Of a DNA stretch of 62,562 nucleotides, positions 45,079-56,142 are shown piece by piece (positions within the stretch are counted from its first letter, which is position 1; each line of letters begins with the position of its first letter). Below the pieces are notes generated by a model. The model was not told where the DNA came from and did not search any database. It saw only the letters and a list, made by a program, of their open reading frames with translations. Source of the stretch: Candidatus Accumulibacter contiguus (GTDB lineage Bacteria; Pseudomonadota; Gammaproteobacteria; Burkholderiales; Rhodocyclaceae); contig NZ_SPMX01000011.1 of NCBI RefSeq assembly GCF_012940005.1, forward strand, positions 4-62,565, in the 5' to 3' direction. The position numbers and the translations under genes are program-made.

Positions 45079-45867
45079 ATGGCCCGCTTTGCCAGTTCAA
45101 CCCATGACGTTCCGACCACATCGGCGGTACCTCGCCATGTCGCGATCATCATGGACGGCAATGGACGTTGGGCCAAAAAGCGTCTGTTACCGCGCTTCGC
45201 CGGCCATCATCGCGGTGTTGAAACGGTGCGTGTCACGGTCAGAACCTGTCTTGAACGTGGCATCGAGTATCTGACGCTGTTTGCGTTCAGTTCCGAGAAC
45301 TGGCGCCGCCCGCCAGAGGAAGTTTCGCTGCTGATGCAACTCTTTGTACGCGTTCTGAAGGAGGAGGTCAAAAAGCTCGATCGCAACGGCGTACGTCTGC
45401 GGGTGATCGGCGACCTCGCGCGTTTTGATCCGGACCTGCAGGCGCTGATCAGGGCCTCGGAGCAACGCACGGCGGGCAACAGCCGCCTGAACCTGACGAT
45501 TGCCGCAAATTATGGTGGGCGCTGGGACATCCTGCAGGCGATCAACCGCATGTTGAGCAGCGACCCGGGGAAATCCACTGAATGGCAGGAAGCCGACCTG
45601 GCGCCGCATCTGGCGATGAGCTACGCGCCGGAACCGGATCTGTTCATCCGTACCGGTGGAGAGCAGCGGATCAGCAACTTCCTGCTCTGGCAGCTCGCGT
45701 ATTCCGAGTTGTACTTCACCGAGGTGCTCTGGCCCGAGTTCGACTCGATTGCCTTTGACGCGGCCCTGGTCTCGTATCAGCAGCGCGAACGTCGTTTCGG
45801 GCGTACCAGCGAACAGTTGACCGGCGTTTCTGCTGCATCACCGACCGGCTCGCGTATCGATGCTTAG
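45079..45867 (+). CDS. uppS: Undecaprenyl diphosphate synthase
   Basis: A 262-residue cis-prenyltransferase making the C55 lipid carrier for peptidoglycan and polysaccharides. The N-terminal [16 protein letters not shown] contains the catalytic aspartate; [11 protein letters not shown], the [12 protein letters not shown]-like segment and [23 protein letters not shown] follow. I use the ATG at 45079, with GTG at 45070 as an alternative. Its stop overlaps the cdsA start by eight bases. Confidence 0.96.
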   Translation: MARFASSTHDVPTTSAVPRHVAIIMDGNGRWAKKRLLPRFAGHHRGVETVRVTVRTCLERGIEYLTLFAFSSENWRRPPEEVSLLMQLFVRVLKEEVKKLDRNGVRLRVIGDLARFDPDLQALIRASEQRTAGNSRLNLTIAANYGGRWDILQAINRMLSSDPGKSTEWQEADLAPHLAMSYAPEPDLFIRTGGEQRISNFLLWQLAYSELYFTEVLWPEFDSIAFDAALVSYQQRERRFGRTSEQLTGVSAASPTGSRIDA

Positions 45868-46695
45868 GACGCGGGTGATCACCGCGCTTGTTCTGTTTGC
45901 CGCTTTCCTGGGCGCGCTATTCTACCTGTCGCCGCTGGGGTGGCTATTGTTCGTCACCGCAGTAGCCGGCGTCGCAGCCTGGGAGTGGGGGGCACTGATG
46001 CGCCTCGGTGCAGCGGGGCAGATTTCGCTGGGAGTCCTGTTGGCCTTCCTGTGTGCAATCGTGGCGGTTCTCGAACCAGCGGCAGTCGGCCTGGGTGCCG
46101 GCTTCGACGCGACTGCCTGGCGTCTGGGGGCCTGTTTCTACTTGCCGGCTGCGGTTTTCTGGCTATTGCTGGTACCGATCTGGCTGCAACGGCGCTGGCC
46201 TCTCGCCAACCCGGTCCTCGCTCTGGCGACCGGCATCGTGCTGCTCCTGCCGGTATGGCTGGCGCTGATACAATTGCGGCAAGCGGGTCCGCAGGCCCTG
46301 TTGGCGATCATGGCCGTTGTCTGGCTGGCCGACATTGGCGCCTATTTTGCCGGCCGAAGCCTGGGCAAACACAAGCTGGCACCCAGCATCAGCCTGGCAA
46401 GACCTGGGAAGGTGCGATTGGCGGTGGCGTCACGGTGCTCGTCTATGGATTGCTGTTGTCATCGAGGCTGCCAGCCACCCTGGCCGGAAACCTGCCGCTG
46501 TTGTTGGTGCTTCTGGTGTTGTTGACGGCGATCAGCATTCTCGGTGACCTGTTCGAGTCGCTACTCAAGCGCCAGGCAGGGCTCAAGGATAGCAGCAGGA
46601 TCCTGCCCGGCCACGGGGGGGTGCTTGACCGGATCGACAGTCTCACCTCGACTCTGCCGCTGGTCGCACTGGTCTGGCTGGCGACGCGGCTTTGA
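45860..46695 (+). CDS. cdsA: Phosphatidate cytidylyltransferase, frameshifted
   Basis: An integral membrane CDP-diacylglycerol synthase of about 278 residues once its two frames are joined. It starts [21 protein letters not shown], has about seven to eight hydrophobic helices and ends with the CdsA signature [25 protein letters not shown]. The break is at about 46393: AGCATCAGCCTGGCAAG lacks one C of the expected AGCCCTGGCAAG, which would encode [12 protein letters not shown]. CdsA is essential and supplies CDP-diacylglycerol to pssA, also in this window. The missing base is probably an error or a recent mutation. Its stop and the dxr start overlap in TGATG. Confidence 0.92.
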
Positions 46696-47900
46696 TGGCT
46701 TCCGGGACGGCTGCGCAGCAGCTTACGATCCTTGGATCGACAGGTTCCATCGGGCTCAGCACACTCGATGTACTGCGCCGCCACCGAGCACACTATCGTG
46801 TCGTCGCGCTTTGTGCGCACCGCCAGGCGGACCGCCTGTTCGAACAGTGCATCGAGTTTCAGCCCCGCCATGCCGTTCTTGGCGATGCTTCTCTGGCTGC
46901 CGACCTTGGTGCGCGGCTGGCTGCCGCAGGCTGCCCAACCGAAGTTGCGCATGGGCCCGAAGCGCTGATCCGGATGGCACAGCTTCCCGAAGTCGATACG
47001 GTGATGGCCGCCATCGTTGGTGCAGCAGGTCTGCCGCCCACTCTGGCCGCAGCCGTCGCCGGCAAGAGAATTCTTTTGGCCAACAAGGAAGCCCTGGTCA
47101 TGGCCGGCTCGGTATTCATGCGGGCCGTACGAGAAAACGGTGCGACCCTGTTGCCGATCGACAGCGAACACAACGCCATCTTCCAGTCTCTGCCGGCCAA
47201 CTATGCCGGTGATCTCGATGCCAGTGGCGTGCTTGGGCTGTTTCTCACCGCATCGGGGGGGCCGTTTCTCGGAATGGCGGCTGCCGACCTCGATGCCGTC
47301 AGCCCTGACCAAGCCTGCGCGCATCCGAACTGGGTCATGGGACGAAAGATCTCGGTCGATTGCGCGACAATGATGAACAAGGGCCTGGAGGTCATCGAAG
47401 CCCACTGGTTGTTCAACGTCCCCGCCGAGCGGATTCAGGTGGTCATTCATCCCCAGAGCGTGATTCATTCCCTGGTTCAATACGCCGATGGCTCGGTGAT
47501 TGCCGAACTGGGCAATCCCGACATGCGTACCCCGATCGCGCATGCTCTGGCCTATCCGCGGCGTATCGCGGCCGGCGTCGAGCCACTTGATCTCTTCCAG
47601 GTCACCTCGCTGCACTTCGAGAGGCCCGATCTGGAGCGCTTTCCGTGTCTGGCCCTGGCTTATCGTGCGCTCAGCCAGGGCGGCAGCGCGTCGACGACGC
47701 TGAATGCTGCCAACGAAGTGGCAGTACAGGCCTTTCTTGAACGGCGGATACCCTTTACGGCCATTCCCCGCGTGATTGCAGCAGTCATGGATCAGTTGCC
47801 GGCAGGCGCGGCGCCTGGCTCGCTGGCGGAGGTGTTGACTGCCGACCGGGTAGCGCGCGCTGCCGCTGAGCATTGGATCGTGGCGAGGATCTGCGGATGA
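46695..47900 (+). CDS. dxr: 1-deoxy-D-xylulose 5-phosphate reductoisomerase
   Basis: A 401-residue enzyme of the MEP isoprenoid pathway. The NADPH motif [18 protein letters not shown] is at the N-terminus; [32 protein letters not shown] and [27 protein letters not shown] are classical Dxr blocks containing the metal-binding Asp and Glu residues. It produces methylerythritol phosphate, ultimately the isoprenes used by uppS. Start at the ATG at 46695, overlapping the cdsA stop; its own stop overlaps rseP by ATGA. Confidence 0.97.
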   Translation: MASGTAAQQLTILGSTGSIGLSTLDVLRRHRAHYRVVALCAHRQADRLFEQCIEFQPRHAVLGDASLAADLGARLAAAGCPTEVAHGPEALIRMAQLPEVDTVMAAIVGAAGLPPTLAAAVAGKRILLANKEALVMAGSVFMRAVRENGATLLPIDSEHNAIFQSLPANYAGDLDASGVLGLFLTASGGPFLGMAAADLDAVSPDQACAHPNWVMGRKISVDCATMMNKGLEVIEAHWLFNVPAERIQVVIHPQSVIHSLVQYADGSVIAELGNPDMRTPIAHALAYPRRIAAGVEPLDLFQVTSLHFERPDLERFPCLALAYRALSQGGSASTTLNAANEVAVQAFLERRIPFTAIPRVIAAVMDQLPAGAAPGSLAEVLTADRVARAAAEHWIVARICG

Positions 47901-49267
47901 GCGGATTTTTCTACTATCTGGCCGCTTTTGCCCTGGTGCTGGGAATTCTGGTCATCTTTCACGAGTTTGGACACTATCTCGCCGCGCGCTGGGCCGGGGT
48001 CAAGGTTCTGCGCTTCTCGGTCGGTTTTGGCCGGCCGCTCTGGTCGCGGCGCTGGGGTCCGGATGCAACCGAGTGGGCGATTGCTGCCTTCCCGCTCGGC
48101 GGCTATGTCAAAATGCTTGACGAGCGCGAAGGTGAGGTGGCTGCCGAGGAATTGCACCGGAGCTTCAACCGGCAGCCGGTGCAGCGGCGGATGCTGATCG
48201 TCGCCGCAGGACCCGCGGCCAACTTCGTGCTGGCAGTTCTCATCTACTGGGGGCTTTTCTGGCACGGAACGGAAGAGTTCAAGCCGATTCTCGGCACCCC
48301 GGTGAGTGCGAGTCCTGCCGCTGCGGCCGGGCTGGAAAACGGCGAAAGGGTCCTTCAGGTCGGTGGCGAAAGGGTGCAGACCTGGCAGGAGATGCGGTGG
48401 GTCCTGCTGCAGCGGGCCGCCGAGCAGGATCAGGTCGAGCTCGAGGTAATCAATGCGGCCAACGAGATCACCATCCGCCGCCTGGATGTCTCGTCCGTGC
48501 GGCGCTCGGGCTGGGAGGGAGACGCGCTCGACCGGCTGGGCTTCGGTCTTTACCGCCCGCGCTTGCCGCCGGTGCTCGGCAAGATCAACGCGAACAGTGC
48601 TGCCGACGCTGCCGGACTACGTCCGGGAGACGAAATCCTGAGCATTGACGAGCAACTCGTCGATAGTTGGGCGGACGTCGTGCGCGTGGTTCGCCAGTCC
48701 CCGGCAAAAGCGTTGCGGGTCGAGGTGCTGAGAGAGGGTGCGCGCATCGAAAAGACGGTGACGCCGGCGGCGATAAACGAGGGAGGAAGCGAAATCGGCC
48801 GGATTGGTGCGGCGGTCAGTGACCATGGCCAGGCACGCGCGGCCTTGATGATCACCGTCAGTTACGGGCCCTGGTCGGCGTTTCACAAGGCCGTCGTCGA
48901 GACCTGGGACAAATCGGCGTTCACCCTGCTGATGATCGGCAGGATGATTACCGGCGAGGTGTCGTGGCGAAATATCAGCGGGCCGGTGACCATTGCCGAT
49001 TACGCCGGCCAGTCGGCGAGACTGGGAATCGACTACTATCTCAAATTTCTCGCCCTAGTCAGCATCAGCCTTGGCGTCCTCAATCTGCTGCCGATCCCGA
49101 TTCTGGATGGCGGGCATTTGCTGTATTATCTCGTCGAAATCATCAAGCGTGGGCCAGTCTCCGAGCGCACCATGGAAATTGGTCAGCAAATCGGGCTGAC
49201 CTTCCTGCTCATGCTTATGGCGTTCGCCTTCTACAACGACATCAATCGATTACTGTTCTCCGGCTGA
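47897..49267 (+). CDS. rseP: Site-2 protease RseP
   Basis: A 456-residue inner-membrane zinc protease. The first helix holds HEFGH (His22, Glu23, His26); the C-terminal [18 protein letters not shown] supplies the aspartate. Two PDZ domains lie between. In E. coli it makes the second cut of anti-sigma RseA, releasing sigma-E in response to outer-membrane stress, fitting its place just before bamA. I take the ATG at 47897, overlapping the dxr stop. Confidence 0.95.
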   Translation: MSGFFYYLAAFALVLGILVIFHEFGHYLAARWAGVKVLRFSVGFGRPLWSRRWGPDATEWAIAAFPLGGYVKMLDEREGEVAAEELHRSFNRQPVQRRMLIVAAGPAANFVLAVLIYWGLFWHGTEEFKPILGTPVSASPAAAAGLENGERVLQVGGERVQTWQEMRWVLLQRAAEQDQVELEVINAANEITIRRLDVSSVRRSGWEGDALDRLGFGLYRPRLPPVLGKINANSAADAAGLRPGDEILSIDEQLVDSWADVVRVVRQSPAKALRVEVLREGARIEKTVTPAAINEGGSEIGRIGAAVSDHGQARAALMITVSYGPWSAFHKAVVETWDKSAFTLLMIGRMITGEVSWRNISGPVTIADYAGQSARLGIDYYLKFLALVSISLGVLNLLPIPILDGGHLLYYLVEIIKRGPVSERTMEIGQQIGLTFLLMLMAFAFYNDINRLLFSG

Positions 49268-49271
49268 GCTC

Positions 49272-51554
49272 ATGAAGAAAAACCTGCTGGCAGCTCTGTT
49301 GGCTACCCTTGTTGTCTCTGGCGCAGCGGCGGTGGAACCGTTCACGGTCAGGGACATCCGTCTCGAAGGCATTCAAAGGGTTGAGGCCGGTACCGTTTTC
49401 AGCTACCTGCCGGTCAAGGTCGGCGACACGATGACGGACGAAAAGGCGGCACAAGCCATCAAGACCTTGTTTGCCACCGGCTTTTTCAAGGATGTCCGGA
49501 TTGAAATCGATGGCCAGGTGCTGATCGTCGTGCTCGAGGAGCGGCCGGCCATCGCGCAGATCGATTTTATCGGCCTGAAGGAATTCGAGAAGGATCAGCT
49601 GATCAAGGGACTCAAAGAAGTGGGTGTCGCGGTATCGCGTACCTTCGACCGCGCCACCCTTGAAAAGGCCGAACAGGAATTGAAACGCCAGTACCTGTCG
49701 CGTGGCCGCTACGCGGCGACGATCACCACCACGATCACGCCGCTGGATCGCAACCGTGTGGCGATCAATTTCAATATCGATGAAGGCGAGACCGCCAAAA
49801 TCAAGCAGATCAACATCGTCGGCGCGCAGGCTTTCCGGGAAAAGGATCTGCTTTCGGTATTGCAGCAGAAGACGCCCACCTGGATCAGTTGGTATACCAA
49901 GAGTGACCAGTATTCCAAGCAGAAACTGTCTGCCGACCTCGAGAGCTTGCGTTCGTATTACCTTGATCGTGGCTATCTGGAGTTCAGTATCGAGTCGACA
50001 CAGGTCTCGATCACTCCCGACAAGAAGGAAATCTACATCACGATCAGTATCAACGAGGGCGATCGCTACCTCGTCTCATCGGTCAAGCTGGCGGGCGATC
50101 TGACGCTCTCCGACGAAGAGTTCAGGAATGTGGTCAAGATCAAGCCGGGGGATATTTTTTCCCGAGAGAAAGTGAACGAGAGCACCAAAGCCATTGCCGA
50201 CAAACTGGGCGCACAAGGTTACGCATTTGCCAATGTCAATGCCGCGCCGGAACTCGACAAGGAAAAGCGTCAGGTGGCGTTTACGATCTTCGTCGATCCG
50301 GGAAAGCGAACCTACGTGCGCAGGATCAACATTACCGGCAACAGCAAAACGCGTGACGAGGTGATTCGCCAGGAAATGCGTCAGATGGAAGGGGCCTGGT
50401 ACGACGCTGATCGGGTGGCCGCGTCACGTGAGCGGATCGACAAGACCGGTTATTTTGGCGAGGTCAACGTGGAAACTCCGCCGGTTCCGGGAACCATTGA
50501 TCTGGTGGATGTGAACGTCAATGTGACCGAAAAATCGACCGGCAACATCTCGATCGGCGCTGGCTATTCGAGTGCGGAAAAGGTCATCCTATCCGGCTCG
50601 ATCTCGCAGTCCAACATCTTCGGCAGTGGCAAGTTCCTGTCCTTGCAGCTGAACACTGGCAAACTGAACCGCACGCTCGCGATCAACTATACCAATCCCT
50701 ATTTCACGGTTGATGGCATCAGTCAGGGCTTCGACCTCTACGACCGGCGAGTCAACCCGACCTCGCTGGGCTATGCCTTCCAGTCCGAGTCCATTGGCGG
50801 CGGTATCCGCTTCGGCTACCCGATCGGCGAAAAGGAAACGCTCAGCTTCGGACTGGCGATCGATCAGACGACGATCGACATCACTCCCGTCACGGCAGCC
50901 ACGCCACCCCAGTACATCAAGTTCCGGGCCGAACATGGCGACTCGAATGTCACGCTGCCGGCGACCGTCTCGTGGACCAGCGATACCCGAAACAGCTCGA
51001 TTTATCCGACCACTGGTGGCATCCAGCGTGCTGCCGTCGAAGTGGCCGTCCCCGGTGTGGACCTGTCGTTCTATCGACTGACCTACAAGAACGAGCGCTA
51101 CTTTTCGCTGAGCAAGGACCTGGTTCTGATGCTGATGGGTGAGCTTGGGTACGCGAACGGTTTGGGCGGTCAGACCTTGCCGTTCTACAAGAACTTCTAC
51201 GCCGGCGGTATCGGGTCGGTGCGCGGCTATCAGACCGCCAGCCTCGGTCCGGTGGATCCGCTCTATCCCGATACCTATCTCGGCGGTACCAGCAAGGCGG
51301 TGTTCAATGCCGAGTTGCTGATGCCGCTGCCGGGATTCGACAAGTCGGTCCGCTTCGGTCCATTCTTTGACGCCGGTAATGTGTTCACCAGCAATTACAC
51401 CGTCGGGAAGGAAAAACTTGCGATGTCGGCCGGCCTGACTGCGGCCTGGATTTCGCCGCTGGGACCGTTGAAATTCAGCTATGGGCAACCGATCAACGAG
51501 GTAAGTACTGCTAAACTACAGAAGTTCCAGTTCCAGATGGGGACGACCTTTTAA
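49272..51554 (+). CDS. bamA: Outer membrane protein assembly factor BamA
   Basis: A 760-residue outer-membrane protein. A cleavable signal peptide (MKKNLLAALLATLVVSGAAA) is followed by five POTRA domains (residues about 22-420, starting FTVRDIRLEGIQRVEAGTVF) and a C-terminal 16-strand barrel with the loop motif GSVRGYQ. It ends in a phenylalanine, MGTTF, the usual barrel end. It inserts beta-barrel proteins into the outer membrane. Four bases after rseP and followed by skp, lpxD and related genes. Confidence 0.98.
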   Translation: MKKNLLAALLATLVVSGAAAVEPFTVRDIRLEGIQRVEAGTVFSYLPVKVGDTMTDEKAAQAIKTLFATGFFKDVRIEIDGQVLIVVLEERPAIAQIDFIGLKEFEKDQLIKGLKEVGVAVSRTFDRATLEKAEQELKRQYLSRGRYAATITTTITPLDRNRVAINFNIDEGETAKIKQINIVGAQAFREKDLLSVLQQKTPTWISWYTKSDQYSKQKLSADLESLRSYYLDRGYLEFSIESTQVSITPDKKEIYITISINEGDRYLVSSVKLAGDLTLSDEEFRNVVKIKPGDIFSREKVNESTKAIADKLGAQGYAFANVNAAPELDKEKRQVAFTIFVDPGKRTYVRRINITGNSKTRDEVIRQEMRQMEGAWYDADRVAASRERIDKTGYFGEVNVETPPVPGTIDLVDVNVNVTEKSTGNISIGAGYSSAEKVILSGSISQSNIFGSGKFLSLQLNTGKLNRTLAINYTNPYFTVDGISQGFDLYDRRVNPTSLGYAFQSESIGGGIRFGYPIGEKETLSFGLAIDQTTIDITPVTAATPPQYIKFRAEHGDSNVTLPATVSWTSDTRNSSIYPTTGGIQRAAVEVAVPGVDLSFYRLTYKNERYFSLSKDLVLMLMGELGYANGLGGQTLPFYKNFYAGGIGSVRGYQTASLGPVDPLYPDTYLGGTSKAVFNAELLMPLPGFDKSVRFGPFFDAGNVFTSNYTVGKEKLAMSAGLTAAWISPLGPLKFSYGQPINEVSTAKLQKFQFQMGTTF

Positions 51555-51563
51555 TCTAGGAGA

Positions 51564-52088
51564 ATGAGTTTGAAGAAGACGATTGCCAGGCTGCTGGTTG
51601 CGTTGATGGCCTCGCTGCCGGTGACTTACGCGTCGGCGGTAGACCAGTTGAAGATCGGTTACGTCAATACCCAGCGTCTTTTTCGTGACGCACCCGCAGC
51701 CGTAAAAGCGGCCAAGAAGATCGAGCAGGAATTCTCCAAGCGTGACCAGGACTTGCAGCGTCTGGCCAAGCAGGTCCAGGGCCTGCAGGAGTCGCTCGAA
51801 AAAGGCGGCTTGACAATGGCGGAATCCGAGCGCCGCAGCAAGGAGAAGGATCTCGGTGAATTGTCGAGAGAGTTTCAGCGCAAGCAGCGCGAGTTTCGCG
51901 AGGATCTGAACCTGCGCCAGAATGAAGAAAATGCAGCGATCATTGAAAAGGCCAACAAGGCGATCAAGCAGCTTGCCGATAACGAGAAGTACGACCTGAT
52001 CGTACAGGATGTGGTCTGGGTGAGTCCGAAACTCGACATCACCGACAAGGTCATCAAGGCCTTGTCCGATCCCCAGGCGGCGAAGTAA
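51564..52088 (+). CDS. skp: Periplasmic chaperone Skp/OmpH
   Basis: A 174-residue protein with a signal peptide (about 1-25, ending VTYASA), the start of the mature domain LKIGYVNTQRLFRDAPA, and a long charged coiled-coil region (about residues 50-130) forming the tentacles of the trimer. It escorts unfolded outer-membrane proteins to BamA. The C-terminal YDLIVQDVVWVSPKLDITDKVIKAL is family-typical. Located between bamA and lpxD as in many proteobacteria. Confidence 0.95.
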   Translation: MSLKKTIARLLVALMASLPVTYASAVDQLKIGYVNTQRLFRDAPAAVKAAKKIEQEFSKRDQDLQRLAKQVQGLQESLEKGGLTMAESERRSKEKDLGELSREFQRKQREFREDLNLRQNEENAAIIEKANKAIKQLADNEKYDLIVQDVVWVSPKLDITDKVIKALSDPQAAK

Positions 52089-52121
52089 TCGGCGCCAATT
52101 GCCCAATTCAATGGAGTGCCT

Positions 52122-53153
52122 GTGTCCGGAGGTCTGCAACTAGACGAAATCGTCGCCCGTCTGGGCGGGGTGTTGCAAGGTGACGGATCGCTGCTCGTTT
52201 CGCAAGTTGGTTCGCTGCTTTCTGCAGGGGCGGGCCAGATCGCGTTCATCGCCAGCGCGAAATACCGCGAGCAACTGCAAAGGACGCAGGCGGCGGCAGT
52301 GATCGTCCCGCCGCAGTTTGCCGACGACACGCTGCTGCCGCGCATTGTTCACCCGAACCCCTACGCCTACTACGCGCGTGTCGTGGCGCTGCTCAATCCG
52401 GCTGCGCAAGGCCGGCCCGGTGTGCATCCCGGCGCGGTGGTCCATTCGCCACTGCCGGCATCGGTCAGTGTCGGCGAAAATGCCGTGGTTGGCGAAGATG
52501 TGCGCATCGGCGAGAACGTCACGCTGTATCCCGGCTGTGTGCTTGGTGACGGTGTGCGCGTTGGCGACGATTCCGTGCTCTACGCGAATGTGGTCGTGTA
52601 CGACCACTGCGTGATCGGCAGACGCGCCATCATCCACGCCGGCGCGGTCATCGGCGCTGACGGCTTTGGTTTTGCCAGGGACGGCGAGCGCTGGATCAAA
52701 ATCCCGCAAATCGGTCGTGTGGTGATCGGTGACGACGTCGAGATCGGCGCCAATACCTCGATTGATCGCGCGGCTCTCGACGATACCGTGATCGGCGACG
52801 GCGTCAAACTCGACAACCAGATTCAGGTTGCGCACAACGTCAGCATTGGCGACCATACTGCGATGGCCGGCTGTGTCGGTATAGCCGGCAGTGCCAGGAT
52901 CGGCCGTCGCTGCACCGTCGGGGGGGCGGGAATGATCAGCGGCCACCTCGAAATTGCCGACGATGTCCATGTTTCCGCCGGTACCCTGGTCGCCAAGAGC
53001 CTCAGCCGGCCAGGCGCCTATACCGGCATCTTTCCACTCGCGCCACACCAAGAGTGGTTGCACAATGCGGCACAGATCAAGCGCCTGGCGAAGCTCGCCG
53101 AGCGCGTTGCCGAACTCGAGAAGAAACTCGAACTGATGGGGAAAACGTCTTGA
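52122..53153 (+). CDS. lpxD: UDP-3-O-acylglucosamine N-acyltransferase LpxD
   Basis: A 343-residue trimeric left-handed beta-helix enzyme that adds the N-linked hydroxyacyl chain in lipid A synthesis. Many hexapeptide repeats ([22 protein letters not shown] and so on) make up the middle; the catalytic histidine is in [13 protein letters not shown], and the N-terminal uridine-binding domain starts [12 protein letters not shown]. The start is GTG at 52122, with GGAG five bases ahead; GTG at 52116 is an alternative. A C-terminal helix ends in a Lys/Glu-rich coil. Confidence 0.95.
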   Translation: MSGGLQLDEIVARLGGVLQGDGSLLVSQVGSLLSAGAGQIAFIASAKYREQLQRTQAAAVIVPPQFADDTLLPRIVHPNPYAYYARVVALLNPAAQGRPGVHPGAVVHSPLPASVSVGENAVVGEDVRIGENVTLYPGCVLGDGVRVGDDSVLYANVVVYDHCVIGRRAIIHAGAVIGADGFGFARDGERWIKIPQIGRVVIGDDVEIGANTSIDRAALDDTVIGDGVKLDNQIQVAHNVSIGDHTAMAGCVGIAGSARIGRRCTVGGAGMISGHLEIADDVHVSAGTLVAKSLSRPGAYTGIFPLAPHQEWLHNAAQIKRLAKLAERVAELEKKLELMGKTS

Positions 53154-53158
53154 ACGCA

Positions 53159-53608
53159 ATGGACATATACGAGATCATCGAGCAACTGCCGCACCGCTAC
53201 CCCTTTCTGCTGGTCGACCGGGTGCTCGAGTGCGAGCCCGGAAAATCCATCCACGCCTACAAGAACGTGAGCATCAACGAACCGTTTTTTGCGGGCCACT
53301 TCCCGCATTATCCAGTGATGCCCGGCGTTCTGATCATGGAAGCGCTGGCGCAGGCGGCCGGCATTCTGTCATTCAAGACCCTCGGCGAAAAACCCGACAT
53401 GACTTCGCTGTTCTACTTCGTCGGCATCGACAAGGCGCGCTTCAAGAAGACCGTGGCAGCCGGTGACCAGTTGCATCTGCATGTGGATATCCAGCGTCAG
53501 TTTCGCAACATCTGGAAGTTCAAGGCGGAGGCGCGTGTGGACGGTGAGGTCGTGGCAGACGCCGAGCTGATGTGCGCGAAAAGCAACCTGGTCAAGAGCA
53601 CGGAATGA
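53159..53608 (+). CDS. fabZ: 3-hydroxyacyl-ACP dehydratase FabZ
   Basis: A 149-residue hot-dog enzyme dehydrating (3R)-hydroxyacyl-ACP in fatty acid synthesis. The His and Glu of the active site are in [22 protein letters not shown], and the start is [22 protein letters not shown] use the ATG at 53159; a TTG at 53150, overlapping the lpxD stop, would add three residues. It competes with lipid A enzymes for 3-hydroxyacyl-ACP, hence its place between lpxD and lpxA. Confidence 0.96.
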   Translation: MDIYEIIEQLPHRYPFLLVDRVLECEPGKSIHAYKNVSINEPFFAGHFPHYPVMPGVLIMEALAQAAGILSFKTLGEKPDMTSLFYFVGIDKARFKKTVAAGDQLHLHVDIQRQFRNIWKFKAEARVDGEVVADAELMCAKSNLVKSTE

Positions 53609-54387
53609 GTACGGCAGTGATCCATCCGAGTGCCATCGTCGAGGCCGGTGCGCAACTCGGAGCCAACGTTTCCATCGGTGCCTTTTCGATCATCGGCGAG
53701 CAGGTCGAAATCGGCGACAATACCGTGGTCGGCCCGCATGTGGTGATCTCCGGGCGAACGCGCATCGGCTGCGACAACCACATCTACCAGTTTTCCTCGC
53801 TCGGCGGACCACCGCAGGACAAGAAGCACGCCGGTGAGCCGACGCGCCTGGAGATCGGAGACCGCAACACGATTCGTGAATTCTGCACCTTCAACCTGGG
53901 CACTGCCCTCGATGCCGGCGTCACCCGCATGGGTGACGACAACTGGATCATGGCCTATGTGCACATCGCGCATGATTGCCAGGTCGGCAACCGTACCGTG
54001 TTTGCCAACAATGCGCAGCTGGCCGGCCATGTGCACATTGGTGACTGGGTGATTCTCGGCGGTTTTTCCGGCGTCCACCAGTTCTGCCGCATCGGCGCGC
54101 ATGCCATGACCGCTGCCGGGACGGTGGCGGTGCAGGACGTTCCGCCTTTCGTGATGGCCGCCGGCAATACCGCCAGTCCTTTCGGCATCAACGCCGAGGG
54201 CTTGAAGCGCCGGGGTTTTTCGCCAGAGGCAATGCTGGCCCTGAAACGTGCCTACCGCACGCTCTACAAATCCGGACTGATGCTCGAAGAAGCGCGCGCC
54301 AAGCTCGTCGAAGATGCCGTCGCACATCCCGAAATCCAGCCGCTGATCGACTTCCTCGCGGTATCGAAGCGCGGCATCATCAGATGA
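53605..54387 (+). CDS. lpxA: UDP-N-acetylglucosamine O-acyltransferase LpxA
   Basis: A 260-residue beta-helix enzyme catalysing the first step of lipid A synthesis. It starts with [25 protein letters not shown] hexapeptides; the catalytic histidine region is [14 protein letters not shown], and the C-terminal helical part carries [25 protein letters not shown]. The ATG at 53605 overlaps the fabZ stop (ATGA) and its stop overlaps lpxB by ATGA, so translation is coupled. Confidence 0.97.
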   Translation: MSTAVIHPSAIVEAGAQLGANVSIGAFSIIGEQVEIGDNTVVGPHVVISGRTRIGCDNHIYQFSSLGGPPQDKKHAGEPTRLEIGDRNTIREFCTFNLGTALDAGVTRMGDDNWIMAYVHIAHDCQVGNRTVFANNAQLAGHVHIGDWVILGGFSGVHQFCRIGAHAMTAAGTVAVQDVPPFVMAAGNTASPFGINAEGLKRRGFSPEAMLALKRAYRTLYKSGLMLEEARAKLVEDAVAHPEIQPLIDFLAVSKRGIIR

Positions 54388-55565
54388 CCGCAGGCGTGCT
54401 GCGGATTGCCATGGTGGCTGGTGAAGCCTCGGGCGATCTGCTCGCCAGCCAGCTCATCCAGGCACTGCAGGTCAGGCTGCCGAATGCCGTGTTCTATGGC
54501 GTCGGGGGTCCAAAAATGCTCGGACTGGGCTTCGACGCCTGGCATCCGCTAGAGAAGCTGGCGGTGCGCGGCTACGTCGAGGTGCTCAGGCACTATCGTG
54601 AAATTGCCGGTATTCGCGCGGACCTCAAACGCCGCCTGCTGGCTGATCCACCCGATGTGTTCATCGGTGTTGACGCGCCGGATTTCAATCTCGGGCTCGA
54701 AAAAGCACTCAAGCAGCGCGGTATTGCGACCATTCACTACGTCAGTCCGTCGATCTGGGCGTGGCGCGGCGGACGCATCCACAAGATTGGCGCGGCGGTG
54801 GCACGGGTCTTGGCGCTGTTTCCCTTCGAGCCGGAGATCTACCAGAAGCAGGGAATTCCGGTGAGTTATGTCGGCCATCCACTGGCCGACATGCTGCCGC
54901 TCGAAGATGCCCGCGAAAGCGTGCGCACGCTGCTTGGACTTCCTTCATTGGCTGCCGTTTTTGCGCTCTTGCCGGGCAGCCGGCAGTCCGAGCTGCAATA
55001 CATGGCCGATACCTTCATCCAAACCGCACTGCGGATCCACGCCGAGATCCCGGATGCGATTTTTCTCGTGCCGCTGGCAACTCGCGAAACACGCCTGCTC
55101 TTCGAAACTGCGCTGCATCGCTGCCAGGCACAGGAGCTACCGATTCGCCTGCTGTTCGGGCATGCGCATCAGGCGATGATGGCCGCCGACGTTGTCCTGG
55201 TGGCCAGCGGCACCGCCACCCTCGAGGCCGCACTGCTCAAGCGACCGATGGTCATCGCCTACAAGATGGCACCGCTGTCCTGGTGGCTGATGCAGCGCAT
55301 TGGCGGTTATCTGCCCTATTGTGGCTTGCCGAATGTGCTGGCCGGTCGCTTCATCGTTCCCGAGTTCATCCAGGACGATGCGACTCCCGAGAACCTCGCG
55401 CAGGCGCTGCTCAACCTCTACGCCGACAAGACTGTGTGCGATGGGCTCAAGGCACGCTTTCGAGAACTGCATCTGCAATTGCGCCAGAATGCTGCCGAAA
55501 AGGCAGCGCTGGCAGTGATCGGCTGCCTGCCGCCGGCATCGAGCAAACATGCTGCTGCAAGCTGA
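54384..55565 (+). CDS. lpxB: Lipid-A-disaccharide synthase LpxB
   Basis: A 393-residue GT19 glycosyltransferase that joins UDP-diacylglucosamine and lipid X. Characteristic parts are [28 protein letters not shown], the [16 protein letters not shown] block, [17 protein letters not shown] and the C-terminal [22 protein letters not shown]. Peripheral inner-membrane enzyme. Overlaps lpxA by 4 bases and rnhB by 17. Confidence 0.97.
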   Translation: MTAGVLRIAMVAGEASGDLLASQLIQALQVRLPNAVFYGVGGPKMLGLGFDAWHPLEKLAVRGYVEVLRHYREIAGIRADLKRRLLADPPDVFIGVDAPDFNLGLEKALKQRGIATIHYVSPSIWAWRGGRIHKIGAAVARVLALFPFEPEIYQKQGIPVSYVGHPLADMLPLEDARESVRTLLGLPSLAAVFALLPGSRQSELQYMADTFIQTALRIHAEIPDAIFLVPLATRETRLLFETALHRCQAQELPIRLLFGHAHQAMMAADVVLVASGTATLEAALLKRPMVIAYKMAPLSWWLMQRIGGYLPYCGLPNVLAGRFIVPEFIQDDATPENLAQALLNLYADKTVCDGLKARFRELHLQLRQNAAEKAALAVIGCLPPASSKHAAAS

Positions 55566-56142
55566 GGGCCTGGTTTGTGGGCTTGACGAGGCCGGCCGGG
55601 GCCCGCTCGCCGGGCCAGTGCTGGCCGCCGCAGTGATCCTTGACCCGGCGCGGCCGATCGCCGGCCTCAAGGACTCGAAAAAGCTTTCCGCCCGGCAGCG
55701 CGAAACGCTCGCCGCAGAGATCCGCGCCAGGGCGCTGGCCTGGGCGGTTGCTGCCGCGAGCGTCGAGGAAATCGACCGCATCAACATCCTGCAGGCCAGT
55801 CTGCTGGCCATGCAGCGCGCCGTCAGCGCACTCACCGCAAAGCACCACCTGGTGCCGGTACGGGTGATGGTCGATGGCAATCGTTGCCCGCAGTTGCCGT
55901 ACCCCGTAGAAGCCGTCGTCGGCGGCGACGGCAAGATCGCCGCCATTGCCGCGGCGTCGATTCTGGCCAAGACCGTACGCGATGCCGACATGCGCGAACT
56001 GCATGTTGCATATCCGCAGTACGGTTTTGATCGGCACATGGGTTATCCCACCGCCCAGCATCTCGCGGCGCTGCGCGAACACGGCGCGAGCCCCGAACAT
56101 CGTCGCAGCTTTGGGCCGGTGGCGCGCCTCGGGCCACCGTGA
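55549..56142 (+). CDS. rnhB: Ribonuclease HII
   Basis: A 197-residue type 2 RNase H removing RNA from DNA hybrids and single ribonucleotides from DNA. The catalytic [12 protein letters not shown] (Asp and Glu), DSKKLS, the VMVDGN aspartate and the [13 protein letters not shown] motif are present. It overlaps lpxB by 17 bases and the methyltransferase by four, as the last but one gene of the operon. Confidence 0.95.
   Translation: MLLQAEGLVCGLDEAGRGPLAGPVLAAAVILDPARPIAGLKDSKKLSARQRETLAAEIRARALAWAVAAASVEEIDRINILQASLLAMQRAVSALTAKHHLVPVRVMVDGNRCPQLPYPVEAVVGGDGKIAAIAAASILAKTVRDADMRELHVAYPQYGFDRHMGYPTAQHLAALREHGASPEHRRSFGPVARLGPP

Noticed and set aside
46443-47873. 476-codon minus-strand frame
   Set aside because: Antisense to cdsA and dxr; no domain visible.
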